Part shown: one piece after another, positions 18,322 through 27,243 of the stretch | Layout of the letters: each line of letters opens with the position of its first letter | Position numbering within the stretch: position 1 is the stretch's first letter | From: Paracoccus sp. JM45 | GTDB lineage: Bacteria > Pseudomonadota > Alphaproteobacteria > Rhodobacterales > Rhodobacteraceae | Assembly (NCBI RefSeq): GCF_003590715.1 | Contig: NZ_QQVY01000001.1 | Location: forward strand, 124,001 to 188,000 | DNA: 64,000 nt | Direction of reading: 5' to 3' | The notes under the pieces: model-generated | Told to the model about the DNA's origin: nothing | Databases searched by the model: none | The model's input: the letters and a program-made list of their open reading frames with translations, nothing else | Position numbers and translations under genes: made by a program

Positions 18322-19908
18322 TTATGCGGTTTTGGTCAGGTCACCCGCCAAAGCCGATTCGATCAGCTTGCGGGTTTCATCAATCCCGTAAAGCGCGATA
18401 AAGCCGCCGAACCGCGGCCCCTGATCCGCACCCAACAACACCTGATACAGGCCCGAGAACCACGTCCGCAGCGGCTCGAACCCATGCTCTTTGCCGATGG
18501 CGAAGACCATAGTCTGCAAGGCCTCAGGATCGGCGGGCTGGTCCCATGCCGCCAGACGGCTTGCCAAATCCTCCATCGCGCGGCGTTCCACTTCGGTCGG
18601 ATCGCGGAAGGTCCGCGTGGGGGCCACGAAATCGTTGAAATACCGCAGCGCAAATCCGGCTGCCGCATCAAGACCCGGATGGGTTTCAGGGCTGGCATCG
18701 GGCGCATAACGCTGGATAAAGCCCCACAGCCCCTCTTTTCCGGTCTGCCCTGCAACCGAGGCCAGATTCAACAACATCTGGAACGGCACAACCATATCGG
18801 ATTCCGGAACATCGCCACCGTGAATATGCCAGACGGGGTTCGCCAACTGTTGTTCCGGCGTCTGGTCGGGATAGGCGCGCAGCTGCTGGTGATATTCGTC
18901 GACGGCCTTCGGGATGACATCGAAATACATGCGCTTGGCCGTCTTCGGCTTCAGATACATGAAATACGACAGGCTCTCGGTCGAGGCATAGGTCAGCCAT
19001 TCGTCGATCGACAAGCCGTTGCCCTTGGACTTGCTGATCTTCTGCCCGTCCTGATCCAGAAACAGCTCATAGGTGAAATGCTCGGGCTTGCGACCGCCAA
19101 GGATCTCGCAAATGCGGTCATAGATCGGCGTATTAGTGCTGTGGTCCTTGCCATACATTTCAAAATCGACGTCCAGCGCGGCCCAACGGGCGCCGAAATC
19201 GGGCTTCCATTGCAGTTTCACCTGACCGCCGGTGACCGGCAGGGTCATTTCGTTTCCGTCTTCGTCGTCGAAGGTGATGGTGCCCGCCTTGGCATCGACA
19301 TTCTTGATCGGGACATAAAGCACGCGGCCCGTGGTGGGGCTGATCGGCAAGAAGCAGCTATAGCTTTGCTGCCGTTCCTCGCGCAGGCTGGCCAGCATGA
19401 CGTCCATGATCTGGTCATATTTCTCGGCGGCGCGTAGCAGCGTCTCGTCGAATTTGCCCGATTTGTAGTATTCGGTGGCGCTGACGAATTCATAATCGAA
19501 CCCGAAGGTGTCAAGGAAGCGACGCAGCATGGCGTTGTTATGCGCGCCAAAGCTGTCGAACTTGCCGAACGGGTCGGGAACCGAGGTCAGCGGCATCTGC
19601 AGGCTTTCGCGCAGCTTGTCCTGATCGGGCACATTTTCAGGCACTTTACGCATGCCGTCCATATCGTCGGAAAAACAAACCAGACGCGTGGGGATATCGC
19701 TGATAAGCTGGAAGGCGCGGCGGATCATCGTCGTGCGCGCAACTTCACCGAAGGTGCCGATATGGGGCAAACCCGACGGACCATAGCCTGTCTCAAACAG
19801 GACATAGCCTTTTTCAGGCGCCTTCTTTTCGTACCGTTTAAGCACCCGGCGCGCCTCTTCGAACGGCCAGGCCTTCGATTGCATTGCGGCATCGCGCAAG
19901 GTGGTCAT
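18322..19908 (-). CDS. lysS: Lysyl-tRNA synthetase, class I
   Basis: 528 residues from the ATG at 19908, preceded by AGGAG. The Rossmann-fold class I signatures are present: HIGT ([18 protein letters not shown]) and KISKSKGNG for KMSKS. It charges tRNA-Lys. Class I LysRS is mainly archaeal but is the normal enzyme in many alphaproteobacteria, so this is lineage-typical, not a recent acquisition. The longer open frame up to 19965 adds residues without homology. Confidence 0.96.
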   Translation of the reverse strand: MTTLRDAAMQSKAWPFEEARRVLKRYEKKAPEKGYVLFETGYGPSGLPHIGTFGEVARTTMIRRAFQLISDIPTRLVCFSDDMDGMRKVPENVPDQDKLRESLQMPLTSVPDPFGKFDSFGAHNNAMLRRFLDTFGFDYEFVSATEYYKSGKFDETLLRAAEKYDQIMDVMLASLREERQQSYSCFLPISPTTGRVLYVPIKNVDAKAGTITFDDEDGNEMTLPVTGGQVKLQWKPDFGARWAALDVDFEMYGKDHSTNTPIYDRICEILGGRKPEHFTYELFLDQDGQKISKSKGNGLSIDEWLTYASTESLSYFMYLKPKTAKRMYFDVIPKAVDEYHQQLRAYPDQTPEQQLANPVWHIHGGDVPESDMVVPFQMLLNLASVAGQTGKEGLWGFIQRYAPDASPETHPGLDAAAGFALRYFNDFVAPTRTFRDPTEVERRAMEDLASRLAAWDQPADPEALQTMVFAIGKEHGFEPLRTWFSGLYQVLLGADQGPRFGGFIALYGIDETRKLIESALAGDLTKTA

Positions 19909-19996
19909 ATCATCTTCTCCTGCTGAGGGTCCGGATGGCTTATTGAAAGCGCGCGCCATCGTCAATAATTTGCGCCTAACCTATCAGGAGATCCTT

Positions 19997-20419
19997 ATGA
20001 CCATCGACCTGCCTTCCCTGTCACCCTGCGATGCGCTCGTCGCGGTGATGGTGGCCGTTTCGGCGTCGGATAATACCATCCGCACATCGGAACTGGTGGC
20101 GATCCAGCGCATGGTGGATCACGCCCCCGTCTTTGCCAATTACGACGAAGATCGCATCCGCGCCATTAGCCAGACCGTAATGACCCTGTTCGACGAGGAA
20201 GACGGTCTGGACGCCATGTTCGGGTTGATCCGCGATGCCTTGCCGGAAAAGCTGTATGAAACCGCCTATGCGCTGGCCTGCGACGTCGGTGCAGCGGATG
20301 GTCGCCTTTACGATGGTGAAATCGTGATGCTGGCGGAAATCCGTGACCAGCTGGACATTTCCCGCCTGCATGCCGCAGCGATCGAACTGTCGTCCCGCGT
20401 TCGCCACATCACGCTTTAA
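19997..20419 (+). CDS. TerB-family protein
   Basis: 140 residues from an ATG with a GGAG site 7 nt upstream. It contains the two acidic helical motifs of TerB-like domains (VSASDNTIRTSELVAI and GAADGRLYDGEIVML). TerB domains bind metal and occur in tellurite/stress systems and as free-standing proteins of unknown role. No other ter genes are nearby, so a tellurite function is not supported. It diverges from lysS and its stop overlaps the convergent dacB stop by 4 nt. Confidence 0.8.
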   Translation: MTIDLPSLSPCDALVAVMVAVSASDNTIRTSELVAIQRMVDHAPVFANYDEDRIRAISQTVMTLFDEEDGLDAMFGLIRDALPEKLYETAYALACDVGAADGRLYDGEIVMLAEIRDQLDISRLHAAAIELSSRVRHITL

Positions 20420-21819
20420 GCAGCGTCCAGCCGCTTTCCAAAGCCTCTGATCAGGTCGCGTTGCAAGGATTTGGCCGCACGGGTCCATGTGCTGACCCCT
20501 GCGGGCAATTCCAACCCCTTGCTGGCGTCCCGACGCCCGGGATCGGTACAGAATACGGCAAACGTCCCTTCGGCGCCATCTGCCGTGGTGACATAGCCGG
20601 CAAGGTTCGACACAAAGTTCAGCGTTCCGGTTTTTGCGGCGATCAGATGGCGGGCCGACGAATCGCGCCCCAGATCATCGACAAGCGGGTTCTGTTTCAA
20701 AAGCGGTTGCAGGTTCAGATCACGCCCCGGCCCCGAAAGGACCCGCGTCATACCAAAGGCCGATATCCGGCTATCCGACGACAGACCCGAATGATCGGCC
20801 AGCTGCATCCCGCGCCCGATATTGCCAAGCCACTCCTGCATCTGCCCTGCTGATTCGTCCAAGGTTTTGGCACCACTGGCATGTAATCCCAGTGTCTCCG
20901 CTGTCAGATTGGTGGAATATTTCAGCATATCGCGGATCAACACCTCGACTGGCGGACTGTCATGGAAGGCTACGACATCGCCTTGGGGCAAATGATCTAT
21001 CACCTCGGGCGTGGGCAGAACCATGCCACGTGCACGACATAACGTCTGGAGCACGTCCGCGGCATAAAGTTCAGGCAGGCGTACCGGCAACCAGCGGCTG
21101 CCGTTCCGCCCCATCGCCGCCCGCGACACCGTCCAGTATTCGCGTTCGCCATCATTGCGATAGGTGAACAGATCGCGTTGATCTGCTGGCCGCGCAGTCA
21201 TGGTATAGGCCCGGGGGGAATGTTCCGCGCCCCGCGCCTCCATCGACAGTTGGTAATCGACACCAACCCGCCGCCAGCCCAGATGGACGCGGTTAAAGTT
21301 CAGCATGATCCCTGAAACCGAGGGGTTATAGGCCAGATAATCTGCCTGCTGGTTGGTGATTTCAGGTAATTGCGGCAATGCCCCACCCCAGACAGCAAAT
21401 CGCGCAGGCCGGCCTTGTCCCGAATTCGCCAGTTGCGCCGCAAGCTGGGCCAGATCATCCGTAGTCAGCACCGGATCACCGCCTCCGACAAGGATCAACA
21501 TGTCGCCCGACCGGACAATCTTTGTCCGGAAGCGATGCGAAGGGCCCAGACGGTCCAAGGCGAACAGCGATGTCAGAACCTTCATTGTGCTGGCGGGGGC
21601 AACCTTCAGGGCCGCATGTCCCAGCGACAGCGCCTCGCCACGCGCATTGGTCAGCGCAAAGCCCACCTGCCCCGGCAAGCCGGAACCCGCGATGATGTCC
21701 CGCGGGTCGGGCGCCGGCCTGACCGGAGGCCGCTGGTCCAGCCCCTGCCCCATCGCCCCGCCCGAAGCCAGCCCTGCGGCAAGACCCGAAACAAGAAAGC
21801 GACGGCGATTGAAGGTCAT
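20416..21819 (-). CDS. dacB: D-alanyl-D-alanine carboxypeptidase/endopeptidase (PBP4, peptidase S13)
   Basis: 467 residues. The N-terminus NRRRFLVSGLAAGLASG is a Tat-like twin-arginine signal, unusual in that PBP4 proteins mostly use Sec. Active-site motifs: STMK at 77-80 (serine 77), STN (KYSTNLTAET) and KTG (AKTGTLNFVSNLAGY). It hydrolyses D-Ala-D-Ala and cross-links in the periplasm. The start overlaps the nadD stop (ATGA), so the two genes are translationally coupled. Confidence 0.92.
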   Translation of the reverse strand: MTFNRRRFLVSGLAAGLASGGAMGQGLDQRPPVRPAPDPRDIIAGSGLPGQVGFALTNARGEALSLGHAALKVAPASTMKVLTSLFALDRLGPSHRFRTKIVRSGDMLILVGGGDPVLTTDDLAQLAAQLANSGQGRPARFAVWGGALPQLPEITNQQADYLAYNPSVSGIMLNFNRVHLGWRRVGVDYQLSMEARGAEHSPRAYTMTARPADQRDLFTYRNDGEREYWTVSRAAMGRNGSRWLPVRLPELYAADVLQTLCRARGMVLPTPEVIDHLPQGDVVAFHDSPPVEVLIRDMLKYSTNLTAETLGLHASGAKTLDESAGQMQEWLGNIGRGMQLADHSGLSSDSRISAFGMTRVLSGPGRDLNLQPLLKQNPLVDDLGRDSSARHLIAAKTGTLNFVSNLAGYVTTADGAEGTFAVFCTDPGRRDASKGLELPAGVSTWTRAAKSLQRDLIRGFGKRLDAA

Positions 21820-22412
21820 AGGTTATCCTTTTGGCGAAGCGCGGTAGAGGACATTCCGGACATCGGCAAATTCAGGAACGCCCATGCCGGCGCTTTGAAA
21901 TGCGCCACTTCGGCGGCGCGATATTCGGGAAGTCTGTGGGGTTTCATAACTTGTGACGCAACCGAATGACGTGCGGCAAGCCGCGTTCCCGGTCGCGCCA
22001 TAACGGCCATTGGAACCGTCTGCGCAATCTGTTTCCAGCGATCCCATTTGTGGAATTGCACCAGATTGTCCGACCCCATCAACCAAACGAAATGCACTTG
22101 GGGATAAATCCGGACCAAAGCCTGCAACGTATCTGCGGTCATACGCAGACCCAACCGCGTCTCGATATCGGACACAATTATTCGCGGATCGGAAATCAGC
22201 TGACGCGCGGCGCTGATGCGGCTGTCCAAGGGGGCTGGACCATGTGTCTTTAGCGGATTTCCCGGCGATGCCAGCCACCATACCCGATCCAGCCCAAGAC
22301 GCCGCAATGCGACCTTGCTGATCAGGACATGACCCTGATGGGCGGGATCGAATGATCCACCCAACAGGCCGATTTTCTGGCTGGGCAATGCAATGGGGAA
22401 ACCGGTTCTCAT
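21816..22412 (-). CDS. nadD: Nicotinate-nucleotide adenylyltransferase
   Basis: 198 residues. It has the nucleotidyltransferase signature GGSFDPAHQGH near the N-terminus and the C-terminal motif GMSSTALRQK (the ISSTxIR equivalent). It makes deamido-NAD from nicotinate mononucleotide and ATP. The ATG at 22412 gives MRTGFPIALPSQKIGLLGGSFD, a normal N-terminus; the open frame extends to 22457. In many alphaproteobacteria nadD is with proA/rsfS, so pairing with dacB is a local arrangement. Confidence 0.93.
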   Translation of the reverse strand: MRTGFPIALPSQKIGLLGGSFDPAHQGHVLISKVALRRLGLDRVWWLASPGNPLKTHGPAPLDSRISAARQLISDPRIIVSDIETRLGLRMTADTLQALVRIYPQVHFVWLMGSDNLVQFHKWDRWKQIAQTVPMAVMARPGTRLAARHSVASQVMKPHRLPEYRAAEVAHFKAPAWAFLNLPMSGMSSTALRQKDNL

Positions 22413-22463
22413 GCTGTCCGCATAGCCGATAGATGCGGGCAAGCCAACGCCCGGCATGAACCG

Positions 22464-22492
22464 CAGGTGCCGAACACGATGTCCGGCACCTG
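22464..22492 (-). terminator. hairpin between the 5'-nucleotidase gene and nadD
   Basis: A perfect 9-bp stem CAGGTGCCG/CGGCACCTG with an 11-nt loop, 8 nt after the 5'-nucleotidase stop. No T-run follows; probably a weak terminator or 3'-end stabiliser. Confidence 0.5.
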
Positions 22493-22499
22493 ACGTGTG

Positions 22500-24101
22500 T
22501 TATTTAACGGTAATACGACCGTCCAGATAAGGCGCATATCCGTTGTCCTGCGCGCCAAGATATTCAGCCACAACCTCGGCCAGATCGGGGCCGAAATCAT
22601 AGGCGTTCTGGCCATTCTGCGCGAAGGTCGCATAACCGTCGCCACCACCGCGCATATAGTTGTTGGTGGTCACGCCATAGGTGGCCGCAGGGTCAATCGG
22701 CACCCATTCGCCATCAGCCTGCACCATGACATCACTGATACGGGCATCGACTTCAGCGGCGGGATCAACGGTGTATTTCAGACCTGCAACCTGCGCGAAA
22801 CGACCGGCGACTTCGTCATACTGGCTTGCACCGTTTTCCAGTGCGGTCACAATATCTTCGCCGGTCAGCTGGAATGTGGCCAGCGTGTTCTGGAACGGCA
22901 GGACGGTATAAACCTCACCCATCGTGACCTCGCCCTCATCGATCGAGGATCGCAGGCCGCCGCCATTCTGGATGGCAATCGTGATGCCCTGATCCTTGAC
23001 ACGGTCCAGCATGGCGTCCGCCACCAGATTGCCCATCTGGCATTCACGGGCACGGCAATTGTTCCGGTCGCCATCAATGGTGCCGGTGCTGGTCGCGACG
23101 ACTTTGGCGCGGACTTCGGCAATGGGGGCGGCCATTTCGGCAACACGGGCGGCAATCGCCTCATCCTCGGGGACGGAATTGTCCAGCAGGATCGGCTCGC
23201 CCTCGGCCTTGGTTAATACGCCTTCATCGTCAAAAGTCAGCTTCAGATGACCGACATATTTGCTGTAAGCATAGGCCGTTACGACCGGAACAGGCACCCC
23301 ATCCGCACCGTCGATCATCGTCGGATATTTACCAAGCGCACCTTCCATATCACCCAGCAAGGTGTGCGAATGGCCGCCGACAACCGCGTCCAGCCCCGGC
23401 ACTGCAGCGGCAAGTTCTTTGTCGCGTAGATAGCCGACATGGGTCAGGGCGATAATTTTATCGACACCCTGATCGGTCAGTTCCTGCACCGATGCTTTCA
23501 GCCCGTCGACCTCATCCTGAAAGATGACATCCGGACCGGGCGAGGAAGTTTCGACCGTATCCGTGGCCAGTGCCGAAATGATACCGATTTTCTGGTCGCC
23601 GACTTCCAGCACGGTGTATTTATCAACCTGTCCGGACAACAGTTCCGACTGCGACATGTCAAGGTTGCTGGAAATGACAGGGAAATCGACACCTTCTGTC
23701 AGAACCGCCAGACCTTCGGGGCCATCGTCGAATTCGTGGTTGCCGACCGCCATGACATCATAGCCGATGTCATTCATGAATTCGACAACGTCCTTGCCCT
23801 TATAGGTCGAATAGAACAGCGATCCCTGATACTGGTCACCTGCATCCAGCACAATGACATTGCCGCCGTCCGCGTTGATCTGGTCACGCAATTCGTTGAT
23901 TTTCGTTGCAATACGCGCAACGCCACCAAAACATTCACCCGCCGCGATGGTTTCCGCATCACAGGTACTGTCATAGGCGTTGATCGGTTCGATCCGGCTG
24001 TGGACGTCATTCGTGTGAAGAATGTCCAGCACCATCTCTGCCTGAGCGGTTCCGGCGAACAACGCAATAGCGGATGCCGCTGCAAGAAGGCCTCGTGTCA
24101 T
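22500..24101 (-). CDS. Secreted 5'-nucleotidase/metallophosphatase (UshA family)
   Basis: 533 residues with an N-terminal Sec signal (LLAAASAIALFAGTAQA). The calcineurin-like metallophosphatase blocks are visible: HTNDVHSR, DAGDQYQG, GNHEFDDG, THVGYLRD and GGHSHT. The C-terminal nucleotide-specificity domain contains QNGGGLRSSIDEG. It should hydrolyse 5'-nucleotides or related phosphoesters in the periplasm for phosphate/nucleoside scavenging. No dedicated transporter is adjacent. Confidence 0.93.
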   Translation of the reverse strand: MTRGLLAAASAIALFAGTAQAEMVLDILHTNDVHSRIEPINAYDSTCDAETIAAGECFGGVARIATKINELRDQINADGGNVIVLDAGDQYQGSLFYSTYKGKDVVEFMNDIGYDVMAVGNHEFDDGPEGLAVLTEGVDFPVISSNLDMSQSELLSGQVDKYTVLEVGDQKIGIISALATDTVETSSPGPDVIFQDEVDGLKASVQELTDQGVDKIIALTHVGYLRDKELAAAVPGLDAVVGGHSHTLLGDMEGALGKYPTMIDGADGVPVPVVTAYAYSKYVGHLKLTFDDEGVLTKAEGEPILLDNSVPEDEAIAARVAEMAAPIAEVRAKVVATSTGTIDGDRNNCRARECQMGNLVADAMLDRVKDQGITIAIQNGGGLRSSIDEGEVTMGEVYTVLPFQNTLATFQLTGEDIVTALENGASQYDEVAGRFAQVAGLKYTVDPAAEVDARISDVMVQADGEWVPIDPAATYGVTTNNYMRGGGDGYATFAQNGQNAYDFGPDLAEVVAEYLGAQDNGYAPYLDGRITVK

Positions 24102-24239
24102 GCCTGATTCCTTTTGGGTCTTATTATGTCTGCGCGCGCAGATTGACGCAGTGCCTTACACTGGTCAAATATTCTGCGAAGCGACGCAGCATCGTAATCA
24201 CATCTTGACCCGATGCCTAATGGTTCGGCAAATAACACC

Positions 24240-24575
24240 ATGCAAATATACAAAGTCTTCCGTGCGGGCGAATGGGCCCAACTGCAACGCGACAGCCATA
24301 CCGCCGGCGCGCCCGTCGATGTGACCGACGGCTATATCCATTTTTCGACTGCCGCGCAGTTGCGCGTCACATTGTCCAAGCATTTCGGAAGAGAGGGGGA
24401 TCTGACCCTGCTGGCCTGCGATCCGCAGGCACTGGTCGATGATCTGGTGTGGGAACCGTCGCGCGGCGGCGACCTTTTCCCGCATCTTTATCGGGATCTG
24501 CGCATGACCGATATCCTTTGGTCACGCGACATCGGCCTGACCCCGCAAGGCCACGACGTCGGAGAGATCGAATGA
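24240..24575 (+). CDS. DUF952 family protein
   Basis: 111 residues from ATG 24240 (an ATG at 24213 is also in frame). The family pattern is clear: [44 protein letters not shown] and [17 protein letters not shown]. The biochemical role of DUF952 is unknown. The stop overlaps the pyrD start (ATGA), a pairing common in relatives. Confidence 0.88.
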   Translation: MQIYKVFRAGEWAQLQRDSHTAGAPVDVTDGYIHFSTAAQLRVTLSKHFGREGDLTLLACDPQALVDDLVWEPSRGGDLFPHLYRDLRMTDILWSRDIGLTPQGHDVGEIE

Positions 24576-25630
24576 GCCTGATTGAAAAACTGGGTCTGGC
24601 CGCATTGCACCGGATGGACCCTGAAAAGGCACATGACCTGTCGATCCGCGCCTTGGCCAACGGGCTTGCCCCTTTGCACGGACATCCGGTCACATCCGAC
24701 CGTCTGCACCAGACCGTCGCAGGGCTTGATCTGCCCAATCCGATCGGTCTGGCCGCAGGTTACGATAAAAATGGCAAAGCCATCGCATCGCTGATGAAAT
24801 CTGGGTTCGGATTCATAGAAATCGGAGCCGCCACGCCACGTGCCCAACCCGGTAATCCCAAACCCCGCCTGTTCCGGCTGACCCAAGACCAAGCGATCAT
24901 CAACCGTTTCGGGTTCAACAACGAAGGCGCGCAGGCGGTTCAGGAACGCCTTGCTGCACGCCCGTCGGGGATACCGGTCGGCCTTAATCTGGGGGCCAAT
25001 AAAGACAGTCAGGACCGCGCCGATGATTTTGCGCAGGTGGTGCGTACCGCAGGCGGATCGGCGGATTTCGTAACAGTCAATGTATCGTCGCCAAACACTG
25101 AAAAGCTTCGGGATCTGCAGGGGGCTGAGGCATTGGCCGCATTGCTTGATCGCGTCATGACCGCCCGCGACAGTCTGGCCAGTCGCGTGCCGGTCTTTGT
25201 GAAAATTGCCCCCGACCTGTCCGACGCCGAAATATCCAAGGTCGCCTCGGTCGTCGTGAACGCCGGTCTGGATGGCATTATTGCCACCAATACCACATTG
25301 TCCCGTGATGGGATCACCGGTCCGCATGCTTCGGAAGGCGGCGGGTTATCAGGCCGTCCGCTTTTCGCAAAATCAACCCGCGTATTGGCGTTGTTGCATC
25401 AGGCAACCGCCGGACAGGTGCCATTGATCGGCGTCGGTGGGATATCGACGCTGGATGATGTCTGGGAAAAGCTTCGTGCCGGTGCAAGCGCGGTTCAGAT
25501 TTATTCTGCGATGATCTATCAGGGCCTTGGTATTGCCCCGCGCCTTGCGCAGGGGCTTGATGACCGTCTTGCCAAAAACAAGATATCACTGGCCGAACTT
25601 TGCGGCAGCGGCGTCAAGGACTGGACCTAA
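24572..25630 (+). CDS. pyrD: Dihydroorotate dehydrogenase (quinone), class 2
   Basis: 352 residues. An N-terminal amphipathic segment ([23 protein letters not shown]) marks the membrane-associated class 2 enzyme. The FMN-binding motif is [13 protein letters not shown], and the catalytic base region is [16 protein letters not shown] (Ser in place of Cys, as in class 2). The phosphate loop is [10 protein letters not shown]. It oxidises dihydroorotate with ubiquinone in pyrimidine synthesis. The start has GGAG 10 nt upstream. Confidence 0.97.
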   Translation: MSLIEKLGLAALHRMDPEKAHDLSIRALANGLAPLHGHPVTSDRLHQTVAGLDLPNPIGLAAGYDKNGKAIASLMKSGFGFIEIGAATPRAQPGNPKPRLFRLTQDQAIINRFGFNNEGAQAVQERLAARPSGIPVGLNLGANKDSQDRADDFAQVVRTAGGSADFVTVNVSSPNTEKLRDLQGAEALAALLDRVMTARDSLASRVPVFVKIAPDLSDAEISKVASVVVNAGLDGIIATNTTLSRDGITGPHASEGGGLSGRPLFAKSTRVLALLHQATAGQVPLIGVGGISTLDDVWEKLRAGASAVQIYSAMIYQGLGIAPRLAQGLDDRLAKNKISLAELCGSGVKDWT

Positions 25631-26454
25631 CCGAAGTCTTGCGTGCCCAGCAACTGGTTCATGCTGTGGGACGGTTCGGCGCAGCCCGCATCACCCACAA
25701 CACGGGCCGGCACGCCTGCCACGGTCTTGCACGGCGGAATTTCGTGCAAGACGACTGATCCCGCCGCAATACGCGAATGGTGGCCGATCCGGATGTTGCC
25801 CAGCACTTTGGCCCCTGCCCCGATCAACACGCCATCACCGATTTTGGGATGGCGGTCACCATCCTCTTTGCCGGTCCCGCCAAGCGTCACCGAATGCAGC
25901 ATTGAAACATCGTTGCCGACCGTCGCCGTTTCCCCGATGACGATGGAATGGGCATGGTCGATCATCACGCCGGTACCGATACGGGCTGCCGGATGGATGT
26001 CGACTCCGAAACATTCCGAACAGCGCATCTGGACGAAATAGGCCATATCCTTGCGGTCATTGACGTAAAGCCAATGCGCCATACGATAGGCCTGCAATGC
26101 CTGAAAGCCTTTGAAGAACAGCAAAGGCTGCAGCAAACGATGCGTCGCCGGATCGCGATCATAGACCGCCATCAGGTCCGCACGTGCGGCGTCACCCAGT
26201 TCGGGCGCATTCGCATAGGCCTGATCCGCAATTTCCCGCAAGATCTGCTCGCTCATTTCGCCCGAGGCCAGCTTCAACGACAGGCGGAACGCCAATGCCC
26301 CTTCCAGACTGTGATGATGTAACAGACCGGCGTGGATCAATGCCCCAAGCAAGGGCTCGTTCGCAACGGCCTCGCGGGCCTCGTCGCGCAATTGGGCCCA
26401 GATGGCGTCACGGTCCATTGTCACCGGTCGTTTTTCAGCAGTCAGCATATTCAT
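25627..26454 (-). CDS. cysE: Serine O-acetyltransferase
   Basis: 275 residues. An N-terminal helical SATase domain is followed by a left-handed beta-helix of hexapeptide repeats ([41 protein letters not shown]). It acetylates serine in cysteine synthesis. The catalytic histidine/aspartate region ([15 protein letters not shown]) is intact. cysE next to the GTA cluster is also seen in Rhodobacter genomes, so synteny supports a vertically inherited GTA locus. Confidence 0.96.
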   Translation of the reverse strand: MNMLTAEKRPVTMDRDAIWAQLRDEAREAVANEPLLGALIHAGLLHHHSLEGALAFRLSLKLASGEMSEQILREIADQAYANAPELGDAARADLMAVYDRDPATHRLLQPLLFFKGFQALQAYRMAHWLYVNDRKDMAYFVQMRCSECFGVDIHPAARIGTGVMIDHAHSIVIGETATVGNDVSMLHSVTLGGTGKEDGDRHPKIGDGVLIGAGAKVLGNIRIGHHSRIAAGSVVLHEIPPCKTVAGVPARVVGDAGCAEPSHSMNQLLGTQDFG

Positions 26455-26532
26455 ATCGGGCCCGCCCAGTCGCTTGAGCCTGAAACCTTAGCCCAGAACA
26501 CGCGCAGGGAAAAGCAGGCGGACCCGATACCT

Positions 26533-27243
26533 TCAGACGGGCAGTCGCATTTCCCACCAGTGCACAGCCAGCTTGATACGACCACCGGTAAATTCACCGT
26601 TTTCCGCGCTGATGATCAAAGGCTCGGGCTGGTAATATGTCATCGGGCTGCCCAGCATCCCGCGTGCCCAGGAACCCGTATCCTTGCCCAAGCCCTGCCC
26701 GAACCGGTTGGTTGCACCGCTTGTCCCCAACCGCCAGCTGGACAATGTTCCAGACAGCGGTGTGACGACGCGCGCCGCAGCCCCGATCACCATCGCCCCG
26801 CCGGGAATAAAGACATCGCTGATGATGGTGGAACCGGATGCCAGATCCACCTCACCCTCGGCCATGCCTGCGATCATTGCCGAACCTGTCGTGCCAAGCC
26901 CAAGCGCCCCGACAACCCAAACGTCACCGTCATGGATCGCACGGGACGCGCGATCCAGAACAAACCCCTGCATACCCCGAACGGGCATGACAAAGATCCA
27001 ACCGCCGTTGGACCCGACAGCAATTTTTCCTGCATGCCCAGACCAGTCACCCTGTGCCTGCGCCGGAACCCCCCAGCATTGGCCGTCAATGGCCGCCGCT
27101 GGCGGTGTCACGGTGGACACACTTTCCAGCACCAGATTGACCATGCCATCAAGACGCATCAGCGCCTCGTTCACGGTGACATGTTTCTGGGCCTGTGCAG
27201 GCTGCAGCAGCGACATTTGCAGACGTGTCGTTTCACTGGACAT
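26533..27243 (-). CDS. DUF2793 protein at the 3' end of the GTA cluster
   Basis: 236 residues from ATG 27243 (GGAG upstream), overlapping the g15 stop by 11 nt. The DUF2793 motif is at the N-terminus: LLQPAQAQKHVTVNEALMRLDGMVNL...PAAAIDGQCWGVPAQAQGDWSGHAG. DUF2793 proteins commonly close GTA or related tail modules and may be fibre or baseplate decorations. The C-terminal half is Gly/Ser-rich beta structure. The exact place in the particle is unknown. Confidence 0.82.
   Translation of the reverse strand: MSSETTRLQMSLLQPAQAQKHVTVNEALMRLDGMVNLVLESVSTVTPPAAAIDGQCWGVPAQAQGDWSGHAGKIAVGSNGGWIFVMPVRGMQGFVLDRASRAIHDGDVWVVGALGLGTTGSAMIAGMAEGEVDLASGSTIISDVFIPGGAMVIGAAARVVTPLSGTLSSWRLGTSGATNRFGQGLGKDTGSWARGMLGSPMTYYQPEPLIISAENGEFTGGRIKLAVHWWEMRLPV

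Noticed and set aside
18322..19908. Class I LysRS as a horizontally acquired archaeal gene
   Set aside because: Class I LysRS is the usual enzyme in many alphaproteobacteria, so no recent transfer is implied.
19997..20419. Tellurite-resistance function for the TerB protein
   Set aside because: No terACDEZ neighbours; stand-alone TerB domains are common with other or unknown roles.
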